Source of the DNA: Odontesthes bonariensis
Taxonomy: Eukaryota; Chordata; Actinopteri; Atheriniformes; Atherinopsidae
Direction: 5' to 3'
Length of the DNA stretch: 64,000 nt
NCBI RefSeq assembly: GCF_027942865.1
Contig: NC_134510.1
Location: 10,134,743-10,198,742, forward strand
Shown here: in pieces, positions 37,073 to 49,900 of the stretch
Numbering within the stretch: the stretch's first letter is position 1
Layout of the letters: each line of letters starts with the position of its first letter
The notes under the pieces: generated by a model
Told to the model about the DNA's origin: nothing
What the model saw: the letters and a program-made list of their open reading frames with translations, nothing else
Databases searched by the model: none
Made by a program: the position numbers and the translations under genes

Positions 37073-40000
37073 AAGAGGTCTGTGGGCGACCCTTGAGCAC
37101 AATGGAACGGCCCTGGAGCTCATTCGGCAGCTGTGGGTTTCCCAAGATCACACAATAATGTCGGTCGTGCCACTTGCAAGTCCTTAAGTGGCACAACTGT
37201 TCGTGTTCACAAGTTTGAATAGAAGCATGGGAGCCCAGCCTGTGGCCCCTCCTGGGCCTGAGGCTGACCACTAAACACACCCGCTAACTTCTCCTTCTTG
37301 GTTCATACAGTCACTGGTGGGCCCTCCAAAGAGCTGCCGTGGGGTCTCCTAATTGCCCTGTGGAGGGCTCTGTGTGTGTGTGTGAGTGTGTGTGTGTGTC
37401 ATGAAAACTGGTGATCCAATCAGAAAGATTTTGTTGGGTTACATCAGGACAAACAGCAACCCACAAATACATTACTGAAAATCTTACTTAACGAAAGCTA
37501 CTATCAAGGTACTAAGAACTTCATAACAACTGATTTATGATTTATGTTTCAAAGACAACTGCAAAACATTTTGAGTCACCTCTCATTTTTCTATATATTG
37601 CAAGGAAAACAAGAACTAAGTGCAGTGAGTTATTGATACGAGCAAACCTGAAGGGAGATACAGCGCATAAGGCAAAGAGAGTCTGCATATTTCTATCAGG
37701 CTTGAAAGTCAACGTGAGCTCCTTTTTCCTTCAACACAGCCTGAACCCTCTTAGACAAGCTTTCTCTCATTTCTTTAAGTAGATTTCAGGAATAGTTCTC
37801 AAGGCTCCTAGAAGGACATTCCAAAGCGCTTCTTTGAATGTCTTTTGTTCTGTTCTCTGTCAAGATGATCCCACACTGCTTCAATAATGTTGAGGTCCGG
37901 GCTCTGGGGAGGACTCATCCCTCCATCAGACCCGTTGCCACTGATTTTCAGTCCACTTCTTGTGTCATTTGGCGTACCTCGGTCTCTTTTCCTTCCCTAA
38001 GAACGGATTCCTGATGGCCATGCTGAGAGGTTCATCTTAAAGCCGCAGATTGTCTTTTTATTTTAAGCCTGACACTTTTGTCCTCTATCTGAATAATACT
38101 TTTAAAAATCCCAAAAAAGAAAAGAAAAAAAACATCACAGCATAAAAAAACTACAGCGATTATTAGTCATTGTAAAAAGTTATTGTACAGAGTTATTGCT
38201 GTGGGCAGGAAGGGCCGAAGAAGCCTCTAACTGAACAGACTGTAGCATTTTCCATTATATTGAGCAGGTTTTGCGATGTTCTTCTTTTTACAATTAGTTC
38301 CTGGGACTCCAGAGCGGTTGCTAGCACAGGGTCAGCCTTCTTTATCAGTTTGGTCAGTTTCAGTGGCTCTGATGCTGCTTCTCGATCACATGACTGCAAA
38401 GCAGATTGCACTCAACGCAATTGCACTCTGTTATCCAGGTGTAGTACTCCGATACATCCACCTCTTGTCCAAGAATAGAAACAGTGTTTGGCTTATTACT
38501 GGCCCTCCTAACATCCAGTTATTTCCTTCGTCTTGTTCATATTCAAGATGAGGTGGTTGTTCCTACACCGAGCTACAAAGTGGTTGACCAGTTCCTGGTG
38601 CTTAGCCTCTTGTGCATCACTGATACACCAGACAACTTAGTGTGAATGACCCCTCTCAGCTTATAAGCTGATACTCCCCACCATCTAGTTTAGCACTGAA
38701 GAAGCCTTTCAGATGAGAGGAGAAACGTCTTCCAGATCCAAGAAGAAGAAGTGCAGTTGCTCTTTTTTCAAGCTACTTGGATCAGACTGTGCTGTGTTTT
38801 TGGTTTTTGATTCGTACAGCATTAAAGTTCAAGTATTAGCAGTGATGGTGTGGTAACATCATTGCTGTTTGATTATATTCAAGAATATAACCTGAAAAGA
38901 ACATTACTAAAGATCCTTCGATAAATGTAGAAAAAAAATTAATCGAACAATAATGAAATACTTAAAATACATGGACTGTATACGATGCTGCAGACTTACT
39001 TTAGTTTCCTCTACTCGTATGGAGTCCAGTAAGTAGTGCAGAAGCTCTTGACTGTCTTGTTGTTGGTAGCCCTTGAAGCGTGGAGCTCTGCAAGAGAGCA
39101 AAAAGACGAAGAAAACCTTGTGAAGAGAAAGTGAAGGATAGGAGAACAGACACATAACATAAAGGGAATCTGTAACATTGAGAAAAAGACGCCATTGTTG
39201 GCAGACAAAAACAAGACAACTAAAGAAGTCAAGAAGAATCCCACCGCACAATAAACAGCAGAAATTAAGAGAGAAATGTGAACAAAAGAGAAATCTACAA
39301 CTCTCCTCTGTCAAGGCCTTTTCCCAACTTCTTCCACCACTTTTACTGCCGAGACATCTCTGTCACAATTACATGTTATAGACTAAACAAAGGAAGATTA
39401 AATACTTTAGCAAATATAATCTGTCAGATTACATAAAGGCGTACAGTATGAAATCAACCAGCTCTACTGGTACAAAGTCAACAGACAACAATAGTACCCA
39501 TAACAAACAAACAAATTCAATCAAAATGGATATTTGTGGGGTATGTATCATTTGGTAGGTGCAAGGTTATTCTGCCGATGCGTTAAATAACAGATTTTCA
39601 GAAACAGATCTATGGTAACAACAATCTAGAACAAGATTACATATTTGGCATCATAAAGCCATGAGAGAAAACATGAGCAGAGACAGTGATCGTCTATGTG
39701 AATAAACATATATGTAAACCTGGACTTTATCCTGAGTAATGCAAGGTGAGCCTCCACCATGGTCATTAATGCCAGAGCGGTTAGAGAGGAGGCTGTCCTT
39801 TGGGCCTTCTTCTGGCCATCCCCGGTAAAGCAGATGTGTGGACAGATGCCAGGGGCAGATGGGTAGCCAAGGCTTAAGCCATCGCAACCTGTTGGGTCAA
39901 GCCAGCCACATAGCTAAAGGACTGGTTGGTCAGATTTACATGTCCTGGTGAGAGAAGTCATGGTGGTGGGTTACCTTCTCTAACTCTGCTGAGGAGGATC

Positions 40001-40845
40001 TTTGTTGATACTTCAGGTCTGCGTAGTACAGTAGCAAGATTTCCTGTCATACTAGAGTGAAATATGTTCTGAATATGATGGTCACTAATTCTTAGACACA
40101 TGGTAGCGATAAATATGGTGTTTTCATAATCCAAGTATACACATAACCAGCTCACAGCTCACAGTGGGTAGTGAAATTAATACTATCTGTAATTCTCCTT
40201 ATGGGAATAATTCACTTAAAATGAATCCTCTGTTTGAGATGCTCTGACATGTTGACCAAAATGTATTCCCATGGCTGGTGGAGAAATGGCTGACCACCTG
40301 CCTGCAACACAGATTATAACCAGTATGTCTGGAGGAGCCCAGAGTCATCCTCACACCCTTACATATCAGCATGAGCTCTGTCTTTTGTGCTTGTTTTTGT
40401 GAAGGCACATAGGGAGAGGGCTGGGTGAAAAGAACGGCTGGGTCCACTCAGTAGCCTGACAAATGACGAAAAACAGATTTAAAAGAAAAATAGAGGGACA
40501 AATATAGGCACATCAGAATGAGTAAATGAGTGAAAAGAAGAAAATAAAGGCAGATGAAGAGAAAATGGGAACGATGGTTGGAATCAGTGGGAAGGAGGAG
40601 GTCTGGAAGCTCATCCCAGTGGAGAGAAGCAGAAGGGCCCTGTAGCGCTGCTCTCAATCTGGCCGATGCAAACAGCTGCGGTGCTAACACAATTAATAGC
40701 CGGATGAGTTAGTACCAGACACAAGGCCACACAAGCCCCCCCCCCCCCCAAAATAACCACATACATGTATGAGCACCCGCACACACTTCACATAATTCAA
40801 TAATCCTTTACTGTCATGAGATGTCAATGTCAGGCCTAAGAAAAA

Positions 40846-40921
<76 letters not shown>

Positions 40922-43900
40922 TACATACGTGACTCAATGATCTACAATATGTTTATAAAATGTTTAAAGTTTAAAACAAAACTGCCTAAGGCATATCCAC
41001 AGTACCATTCGATGCTGTGGATTAACTAACCCTAACAATAGAGATTAGTGGTAGAGCTGTGCTACTATGACACTGGTTATCAACTTGGAGAGTCGACCAA
41101 GGTGTTCCGACAGTGGGTATGTGTGCATGTTAATGCAAAATGGGTGGAGATGGCATCAGAGGGCAAGCGCGGTTATATATTTCTAACAGGTTGCAAAGCA
41201 ACACAGCGGCTGCAGTCAAACATGAGGGAAAGAAAAATAATGCCAACGATGTGAACGTGGGAATTAATGCCACTGCCACATCATTCAAGAAAAAAATCGA
41301 GGTCGAGATCCGACGGTGTATGATTGTGTGCTCCATCACATCAATGTGCTGCAGGTGCACTCCTGAAACGTGGGAAAGTTTCAGCTTATTTTGTCCGCTA
41401 CTATGCTTTATAACAGCTATGAAGAACAAATGGAAAAGTGATGAAAAAAAAAAAACAATAAGCAGTCAGTGGGAGCAAGTGGGTAAATACCTAAATTAAT
41501 TGCAATCAGATAATAAAAGGCTGTTAAAGGACAAGACCGTTTTTTTTACATTGGGCCCTTGATTTCACATTATAACATGATGTTCTACTCACCCCTGCTT
41601 GTTGTTGGTAATTTGGAGCTGTTCCGAAGATATTCGAGAGGCGTCTGGCTGCTCTCTTGAGATATTCGGCCATGAAACGGTTTCCTATGGGCAAGCTTAT
41701 ACAGGCACAAACTATGCTGTTTATAATTTATTAATTACTGTACACTAGCACTGATAACGTGGAGGTGCGTCGCTTACTTCAAAAAATCCGGGTTACTGTA
41801 ATTTTGAATTTTTGTCGTAAAGTGGGTCTGTGGGCTGTCTGTGGTAGTAGCACGATGATGACATCAGTAACACCTAGTGTACAGTAATTAATAAATTATA
41901 AACAGCATAGTTACCAACAACAAGCAGGGGTGAGTAGAACATCATGTTATAATGTGAAATCAAGGGCCCAATGTCAAAAAAACGGTCTTGTCCTTTAATT
42001 GTCCGGTGATTATAATTGGCTTAGTTTTAAAGCATTTTATAAGGTGGATGTGGATAAGAATGTGAAGATACAGACTCCTTTTGATGCACTGTGGTGAGTT
42101 TGAGAGCTACACACTTACTTTGGATGAAAATGGCAATTTCAATAAAAGAAAATAATAATGACTGCATGTTACTCCGGTCCTGTGACTGCATAAATGCCCA
42201 AATCAGCAACCACTGTGTCTGACAACAGGTATGAGGTGTTTGTGCTGCGTTTGGTTTTTTGGTTTTCATCAAACATGGTGCTGTGTATCATTTCATGTAC
42301 ACTTCCTCTTTGATTTTGTCTGTCCAAAAGATGTTGTTCCAGAAGTCTTCTTGTTTGTTCAGAAGCAGTTTTGCAAACCAAAGCCACGCTTCTGTGTTCT
42401 TTTTAGAGTGATGAGGCTCGTGGCAACCCTTCCAAACAAGCCATACTGGTGCGGTCCTTTTCTACTTGCACATTTAACATGCTAACTGAGGCCTGTGGAG
42501 TCTGAGATGTAGCTTTTGGGTTTTTGGCAACTTCCTTGAGCATCGTACTGTTCAATCTTAGGATTAGCCTCGCTGCAATGTCCACTTTGGGGAAGATTAG
42601 AAAATGCACTGAATGTTTTCCACTAGTGAATAATCTCACTGTTGACTGATGGAACCAAGATAGTTTGGAAATGGCCTTATGACCCTCTGCAGATTGATGT
42701 GCAGCAATATATGCGTCTCTAAAAACATTGCTGGTGTCTTTCCTCCTTTGCATTGTGTTAACATACGACTGAATGCTCCAGACCAGCAAACTGCCAAAAC
42801 CTCTGCTTTTATAGAGGGGCTCACACTTGCTGATGATAAGTGAATCAAGTGTATTTGAATAGCAGCAGCTGGCTCCTTGTACTTAGTTTTCCCCATGCTG
42901 CTCCTGCATTTTGGTTTATTTTTTTGTTAAATGAATGATCACATGGTGTAATATGCCCTAAGCTGTTTATCTGAGGTTTTATTTATCTCACTTTAAAACT
43001 TTGTTAGGACCAGATGAAGATCTTTACCATGCTCTGATGCAGAAAACTATACGAAGCTGTCCTTTCCTTTTTCCAAGGACCGCATTTTGAAACTGAATTC
43101 TGACAACAGACATCCAACATATTTGTCTTCCAACTGTTGAAAGGTTTTTTGCTATTCAACAGCTAAATCTAACTGAGAGCTAACAATGATATTGGTCTTC
43201 AACAAAGTATCACCTGGACCAAACTGACAGCGTGACAGGCAAGGAACCACTTAATAAAACACAGCCAGGTTTTTTTCTCCATTAAATTTGTGTTTAAAAG
43301 GTTTCAATCCTCAGAGGCCAAACATAGAGAAGTAATCAGCATCCTTTTCTAAACAGTTAAAGCCCTTGCTCTGCTTTATTTTTAATGTCTGTGTATTTAA
43401 TGAGTGTGTGTGCGTGAGAGACTGGGTTGCCAGCATTAGATAAAACACATCGTTGTCCTCTGCTATTTCTATTAGGGATGAAAAGCTTGTTACAAGGCTT
43501 ATTTCTTAACTCCGGTCAAAGTAGATGGTTAGAGACGAGATCCTCGTAGTTTTCATGTTTGAAATACAAAGCCGTGCCCAGTGGCTGCCTGCATGCTTGT
43601 AAGAAACAGGTGCAGATGATGTTTGCCTTTATTCTCCTGCTTACGTACTGGAAATATATTATATAGCGTGCACCCTGACACAGTAAGAATAATGAGTAAA
43701 TGCGCACAATGCTTTAAATCCTCAGATCCAAAGTACCCAGAGCGAACATAGATATATACATGAATTTCTAACTATTAAATGCTATTTTTCCCTGTTTTGC
43801 CACTAACTGCAGTTCAGCTGCTGACTAGCTTTGTAGTATACTGGTTACAAGCTGGGACCCCGCCTGGCACCAGATATATAGTGTGGTGCTGACCATCCGA

Positions 43901-46900
43901 CACACACAGCTTGGCACTGGTCCGAGCACACACTAGAGCCCTTCCTCTGGCAGGAGGATGAGGAGGCAGACTGGAGGGTACTCAGCTGGTGAGGTCAAAT
44001 GAACGTGCACAAACACGCACAAACTCATACAGGGCTCCAGCTTTGCACATAAACACTCCAACGGTCCTCAATTGGAGCCGGAGAGCCTTATTAACCTGCT
44101 CGTCAACCCAAACCTTCTGGAAAAGACAGTCAAAGTGAAACGGAAAAGAGATGTCAGTCCCTCGGGTCAAGGGCAGACCAAACGCTCTTTGAGTGACAAG
44201 AGCTCGCAGCAGCAAGCGAGGAAGGCGGCATTCAAACGGTGCTGCTGTCATAAAGGTCACTACAACAGTAAATATGCCCCAGTAAATGGGAGCAGTTCTT
44301 GTCCTTAGCCTTTTCATTTCGGAGACCTGACAGAATGTACACGAGTTGCTTTGTGTAAGAGTCTTAATGAAAAAACATTTCAAGAAAAAAGTTTAAAGAC
44401 TTTAACGCTACTGGAACCATGTGCACTTTGTGGATGTTAGAGGGAATGCTCGTTCCACAACTTCCATGCAAATCAGTACCTCGAAGAATAAAGTGAGCTC
44501 TCACAGTAAGAAAAAAAACAAAAAAACTCAACGACAAAATGCAACCAAAAGAAGTGCTAATCTAATTTGATGTCTGCAAAATAATTCAAACGTTGCCACG
44601 GGAAGACTGAAGCAAGTTGCGTAATTCTTGAACGAAACATTCGGTGACACATCATGCTAAATATTTGATAAGATGGCGAGGAGTCAGTAATATGTCTGGT
44701 AAAGAAAAACAGAGCATTCCAGTTAGGCCAAGTCTTGGCCAAGATGTGGTGAGAGGCTGCGTGAGCAAACAGTTGAGGCGAGTAAACTGAAACGGTTAAA
44801 AAAAAAAAAAAGTGAGATTTTATCACCTATGGTATCATGGAATTTTTCCAAAGATTCAGAGAAATCTCTGTGTGCGAGCGACAAAGGCAACACTGAAAGG
44901 CGGTAATCTTGGCAGAATGGAAATGCACAATATTGTGGCGCAATCATGTCAATCAATAGAAGTTCATCACAAAACCTTCAACATAACCTTTCACAGAAAA
45001 ACCCATTTCTGTTAACAAAAAAAAAAAAAAAAGAAGTTCTTAGAGACTTTTTAGTTTTTAGATTTTTCAATACTTACATGGTCCAACATTTGTTTTTTGT
45101 GTCCCACTAAGTTTAAATGCAAATAAATCTTTACAGTTTCAGGGCAAAGTCAATGCCATCAGTTAATGTTACATTATTTGCCGCTGGGCTGATTGCAGTC
45201 AATAAGCTGAGCAGATACTAATGTTAGGCAGATCTATCTCTGCATCCCTGCAGAAAGCAACTGTTAGCGAGCACAGTTCCTTCTACATCATCAAACGTAA
45301 ATTATAATGGTAACATGCAACAACAAAACATATATGAATAAGAATGAGAGAGACCGCTGCCCTCTCCGGGCCAGAACTCCCAAACTGAGGCAAAGTGGAG
45401 GTCAGTCCACCGGTCAGAGGCATCAAAAGCTCCAAAATGTCTTTACTAAATCATAGATTTGCAAACAGAAATGCAAGGATTTCTGCTAAAGAGGGTGAGC
45501 AGGAAAAGGACGATCCGTTCAAAAGTTCAAAACCTGATATGTGATGATATTTGGGATATTTTGGCTGTGAAAACACAGCTAAAGTTCCTTTTAAGTCTTT
45601 TTCAGGGAAGTCTTGCTTATCTAACAACACAATGCTTAAACACATACTGCAACTACATTTTTTCAAATCTATTTTTTAAGGATTTTTATGGGTTCTAGTA
45701 CCCCTTAACTGAAAGTAGCTTGATAGCAACAGGGGTCAGAGAGAGGGGCCGAGCAGCAAAGGATCACAGGCTGGGACTCGGACCTGGGTCGGCTGCTTTG
45801 AGGAGCGTCCACCTCCGTACGTTTGTTACGACAGAATGGACTCCGGGTTGAGATGTTTCATTTTTCACCATTCAAACACTGAAAATAATTTGTGAATGAA
45901 TCCTAATATACCTGAAATTTTGCCTTTTCTGTATTTATATACAAAACTCTGACTTCAGGCCCTAAGTACATTTAATGTTAAATATAAGTGTTGAACATGA
46001 TTAATGGTTGCTGAGGCTTGAAATCCTATTTCTCTATTCAAAAGCATGTAAGTGGAATAGATTGACCCTGTTTTAAATCAGATGTATGAGTGCATGAAGG
46101 TGTGGGCAATGCTTGACGTTTGAATGAACAATTGCCTGCATGTGTGCTGCAGGCTGAGGTGGTGCCAGGTGAGGTGGCAGTCTACATACGCACACTCAGA
46201 AACACGAAAACACACACAGAGGCCTGGCTGATGGCGGCGAGGTACCAGAATAACTGTCAAAGCCGCACCAGAGATGCGTCCAGCCATCCAACATTAAATG
46301 CCCTGGTCACCCACCTGCACTACTAAACAGGGCAAGACTCGCCTCATGCACACAACCAGGGAGGACCCAAACAACAGAATACCATGCCAAAACAAGATGT
46401 CAGCCAACCGAGTACTCATCCGGTTCATAAAAGGGAACAATAAAAAGAAAAATCCTCTGCCAGCCACACAGTCTGCTCGACCTTGATCTGGATCACATAC
46501 GACACAGGTGGCACAGCAGTGTGGCAAGTAGCAGAAGCCCTGCAAAAAAAGCTGGCTGCTGCTAGATATTTGATAAGGTACAGTGACTCTGTGTATGTTG
46601 GGCTTGGAGTGTATGAAAGGCACTCGGCTACGACCAGGTGTTACCTGGGTCTGGCTGGTTAATTGTGTTCACCGCTGCAGGAAAAGGATGAAAGCAGGTG
46701 AAAGCTGGGCCTCTCGAGTTGTAAACTGCTGGGATGCTGATAGAGAACTGCAATACTAACGATTACAGCAGAGTCTGATGACTTCACTGACCCTGAGACC
46801 AAATATCTGCCAGAGCCCTGAAACATGAGCTCCTAAGCTCGTCTGTTATTATGAGGGATTTTATACCAGTAATTACAGAAATAGGTTAAAAAAAAAATGG

Positions 46901-49900
46901 CTGTTCAAACTTCCTTAATCAAATGGCAACTATAGAATTAATAATGGGAAGCAGAAATATTTAAAGTTCATCCATCCATCCATCCATCCATTATCTTCCG
47001 CTGGTCCGGGGATCGGGTCGCGGGGGCAGCAGCTTGAGCAGAGACCCAGACGTCCCTGTCCCCGGCCACCTCCTCCAGCTCTTCTGGGGGGACCCCGAGG
47101 CGTTCCCAGGCCAGCCGAGAAACATAGTCTCTCCAACGTGTCCTGGGTCTTCCCCGGGGCCTCCTCCCAGTGGGACAGGCCCGGAACACCTCACCGGGGA
47201 GGCGTCCAGGAGGCATCCTAACCAGATGCCCGAGCCACCTCATCTGACTCCTCTCGATGCGTAGGAGCAGCGGTTCTACTCTGAGCCCCTCCCGGATGAC
47301 CGAGCTTCTCACCCTATCTCTAAGGGAGAGCCCAGACACCCTGCGGAGGAAACTCATTTCGGCCGCTTGTATTCGCGATCTCTTTCTTTCGGTCACTAGC
47401 CACAGCTCGTGACCATAGGTGAGGGTAGGAACATAGATTGACCGGTAAATCGAGAGCTTCGCCTTCTGGCTCAGCTCCTTTTTCACCACGACGGGCCGGT
47501 GCAGAGCCCGCATCACTGCAGACGCCGCACCGATCCGTCTGTCAATCTCCTGCTCCATTCGTCCCTCACTCGTGAACAAGACCCCGAGATACTTGAACTC
47601 CTCCACTTGGGGAAGGATCTCATTCCCAACCCGGAGAGAGCATTCCACCCTTTTCCGGCCGAAGACCATGGTCTCAGATTTGGAGGTGCTGATTCTCATC
47701 CCAGCCGCTTCACACTCGGCTGCGAACCGCTCCAATGAGAGCTGAAGGTCACGGCCCGACGACGCCAACAGAACCACATCGTCCGCAAAAAGCAGTTCAT
47801 CTCTATGTTACTTCTCATTGGATCCAACTACAACAGCACACTTCACTTTGTTTCGCTCTTCATTTCTCATCTAGTTCTCACACACGTGGGCACTGAGAAG
47901 AGTGAACTGTTGGGGAGTGACAGGGGTCAAAGAAGAAGTAGCTGCTGGTACGCAGGGCGAGACCTTACTTTTGGCAGAGCTGGTTGAAGAGGATTTTTGG
48001 ATTGATAGGGCCTTTCCCTGGTTCTTTCATGCTTTGCAGGAAGAGGAACATGGCCGCAGTCAGAGGCTCTGGACCAGGCAGCGCAACTGTCAGAGGACTC
48101 TGGAATGTAAATCGACAAAGTCAAAGTGAGCGTTGTGCAGAAATGAAGTTACAGACGTGATTCTCTGGGATCAACGACACAAAGAAGCGGAACCCAGGCA
48201 TAGCTTGTATTGTGCGTCAACGAGATATAGAAAAACTATCAGAGCTAACGTGTCTGCTTGTTATTTGTTCAAAGGTCAGAAGACTGGAAAAAAACATACT
48301 GTCGACACTGACATAAAATACAATGCATTAAAAAACAGAAAAAGAAGGATTATCTAAAGAAATAAGACTATGATAATAGAGAATAAATTGTAGAAGACAG
48401 CCTACCAGATTTGCCTCGATGGATGGACTGATCTTCAGCTTGTAACCTTTTTCCTTCACTTCATGGACGAGGTCAATGAGCATGTGTGTCTGGGACAGGT
48501 TCTGTACGGGCAAAATATCACTTTAAGATCACTTGATTGACTACTTCTGTTTAACCAATCTACATGTTGATCAGTTAAATAGTTTAAGCTATTTTGATCC
48601 AGTGATGGATCAAACTGATCACATGCACAGATCTTTAAATTCATAAGTAAAAAAAAAATGAAATAAACAGCAACAAAAGATGTGATCTTTTAAAGATAGA
48701 AAAATAAACGTGCTCTCTGCTTGTGGCCGTTTAAAACGGCCAATTAAAATTCCCGCGTACATCCATTTTAGCAGGATTTAGGATCTTGTGGCAAGCTCAT
48801 CATTCTGAGATGCTTTCAAAACAACAAATGATCTACGAGTTTCAAAAATAGAGGAGAGGAGTTGGCCTGAAGCAGCATGTTAGAGAAGCATCTTTCCCTT
48901 CCCTTTCAAGAGGTGTTTGTTTTGTCACATCCCGACGATAAAGACTGTTGCTATGGAAAACACACAATGGAGCTGGCATTGTGAATGCAGACATAGTTCA
49001 TCCTCTGACAATTATGTGTTTTCACCCAAAAGATTGCAATTTTCAAGGAGACAATACAAACAGACAGGGAGAGGCAGGGAAAAGCATGTAAAGCGCGCTC
49101 ACTCGAATTTCAATCAACGAGGAAGACCCTGAGGGTGATTAACAAAATGGCAGGAAAAAACAGCTTCATTGTTGAGGAGGCATGTCAGTTTGCAGTCACC
49201 ATGACATGACCACAGAAAGACTGAGGAGGCTTTATGGCAGCGCTGTGTTGTCAACAGGCTCTGCACCAACTGAGGGCCACTCGTGTTTATGCAGGTGAAT
49301 GTGTCCAAGCCAACACTACATATCCTGCTGCACTGAATATACTGCACACACAACCTGTATACACACAGTCATTGTAGGACCACATTCTGGTTTACTACAG
49401 GCCAGATACATAACAGGACGCACTTGACGAGTATTTCTACATTCGAAGGATATACATATTTGTCGCGACAGCGCAGAAATTCCCATGATTCATTATGCTA
49501 AAACAGGAATAAAAAGCCATAACTTGCGAGCGGGTTGTTTTAATGTGAGAAATCCATTTGTCCGTGAAAATCATGCCTCAGATTTATGACATTGTATTTA
49601 TGCTTGTAATAATACAAACCCTTTTTTCATAAAATAATGATCCCCACAACAGAAGCATACCACATCTCGTAATGCACACTAAATAAATGCTGGTTAGCAG
49701 TATGCTGGGGCCCTGTTGACCCAACATTACACAATCACATGTATTAGTCAAGAGTTGGATCAAACTTTTTAGCTATCAAATCCTGACATTTTTAGGCATT
49801 TTAGAGGAAATATCAATACTAACCTGCATAACAGCATTGAAAAAGCATGTATTTCCTAGGTTAGTTATTCCCTTGACGGGGACAAAGGTGCTATGGATGC

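Noticed and set aside
36893-37280. Minus-strand frames with long His-Thr runs (and similar runs at 5565 and 26850-27108)
   Set aside because: They are translations of CA and GA microsatellites.
42830-42896. MGKTK start on the minus strand looking like an intact Tc1 N-terminus
   Set aside because: The frame shifts within a few dozen codons and the helix-turn-helix region is damaged, so it is part of the dead relic, not a gene.
43982-44383. 133-codon minus-strand frame in a USP45 intron
   Set aside because: There is no recognisable domain, no supported splice sites in phase with USP45, and no match to the USP45 protein.
45769-45790. tRNA B-box-like sequence (GGTCCGAGTCCCAG on minus)
   Set aside because: No A box at the right distance and no cloverleaf can be drawn; at most a tRNA-derived SINE trace.
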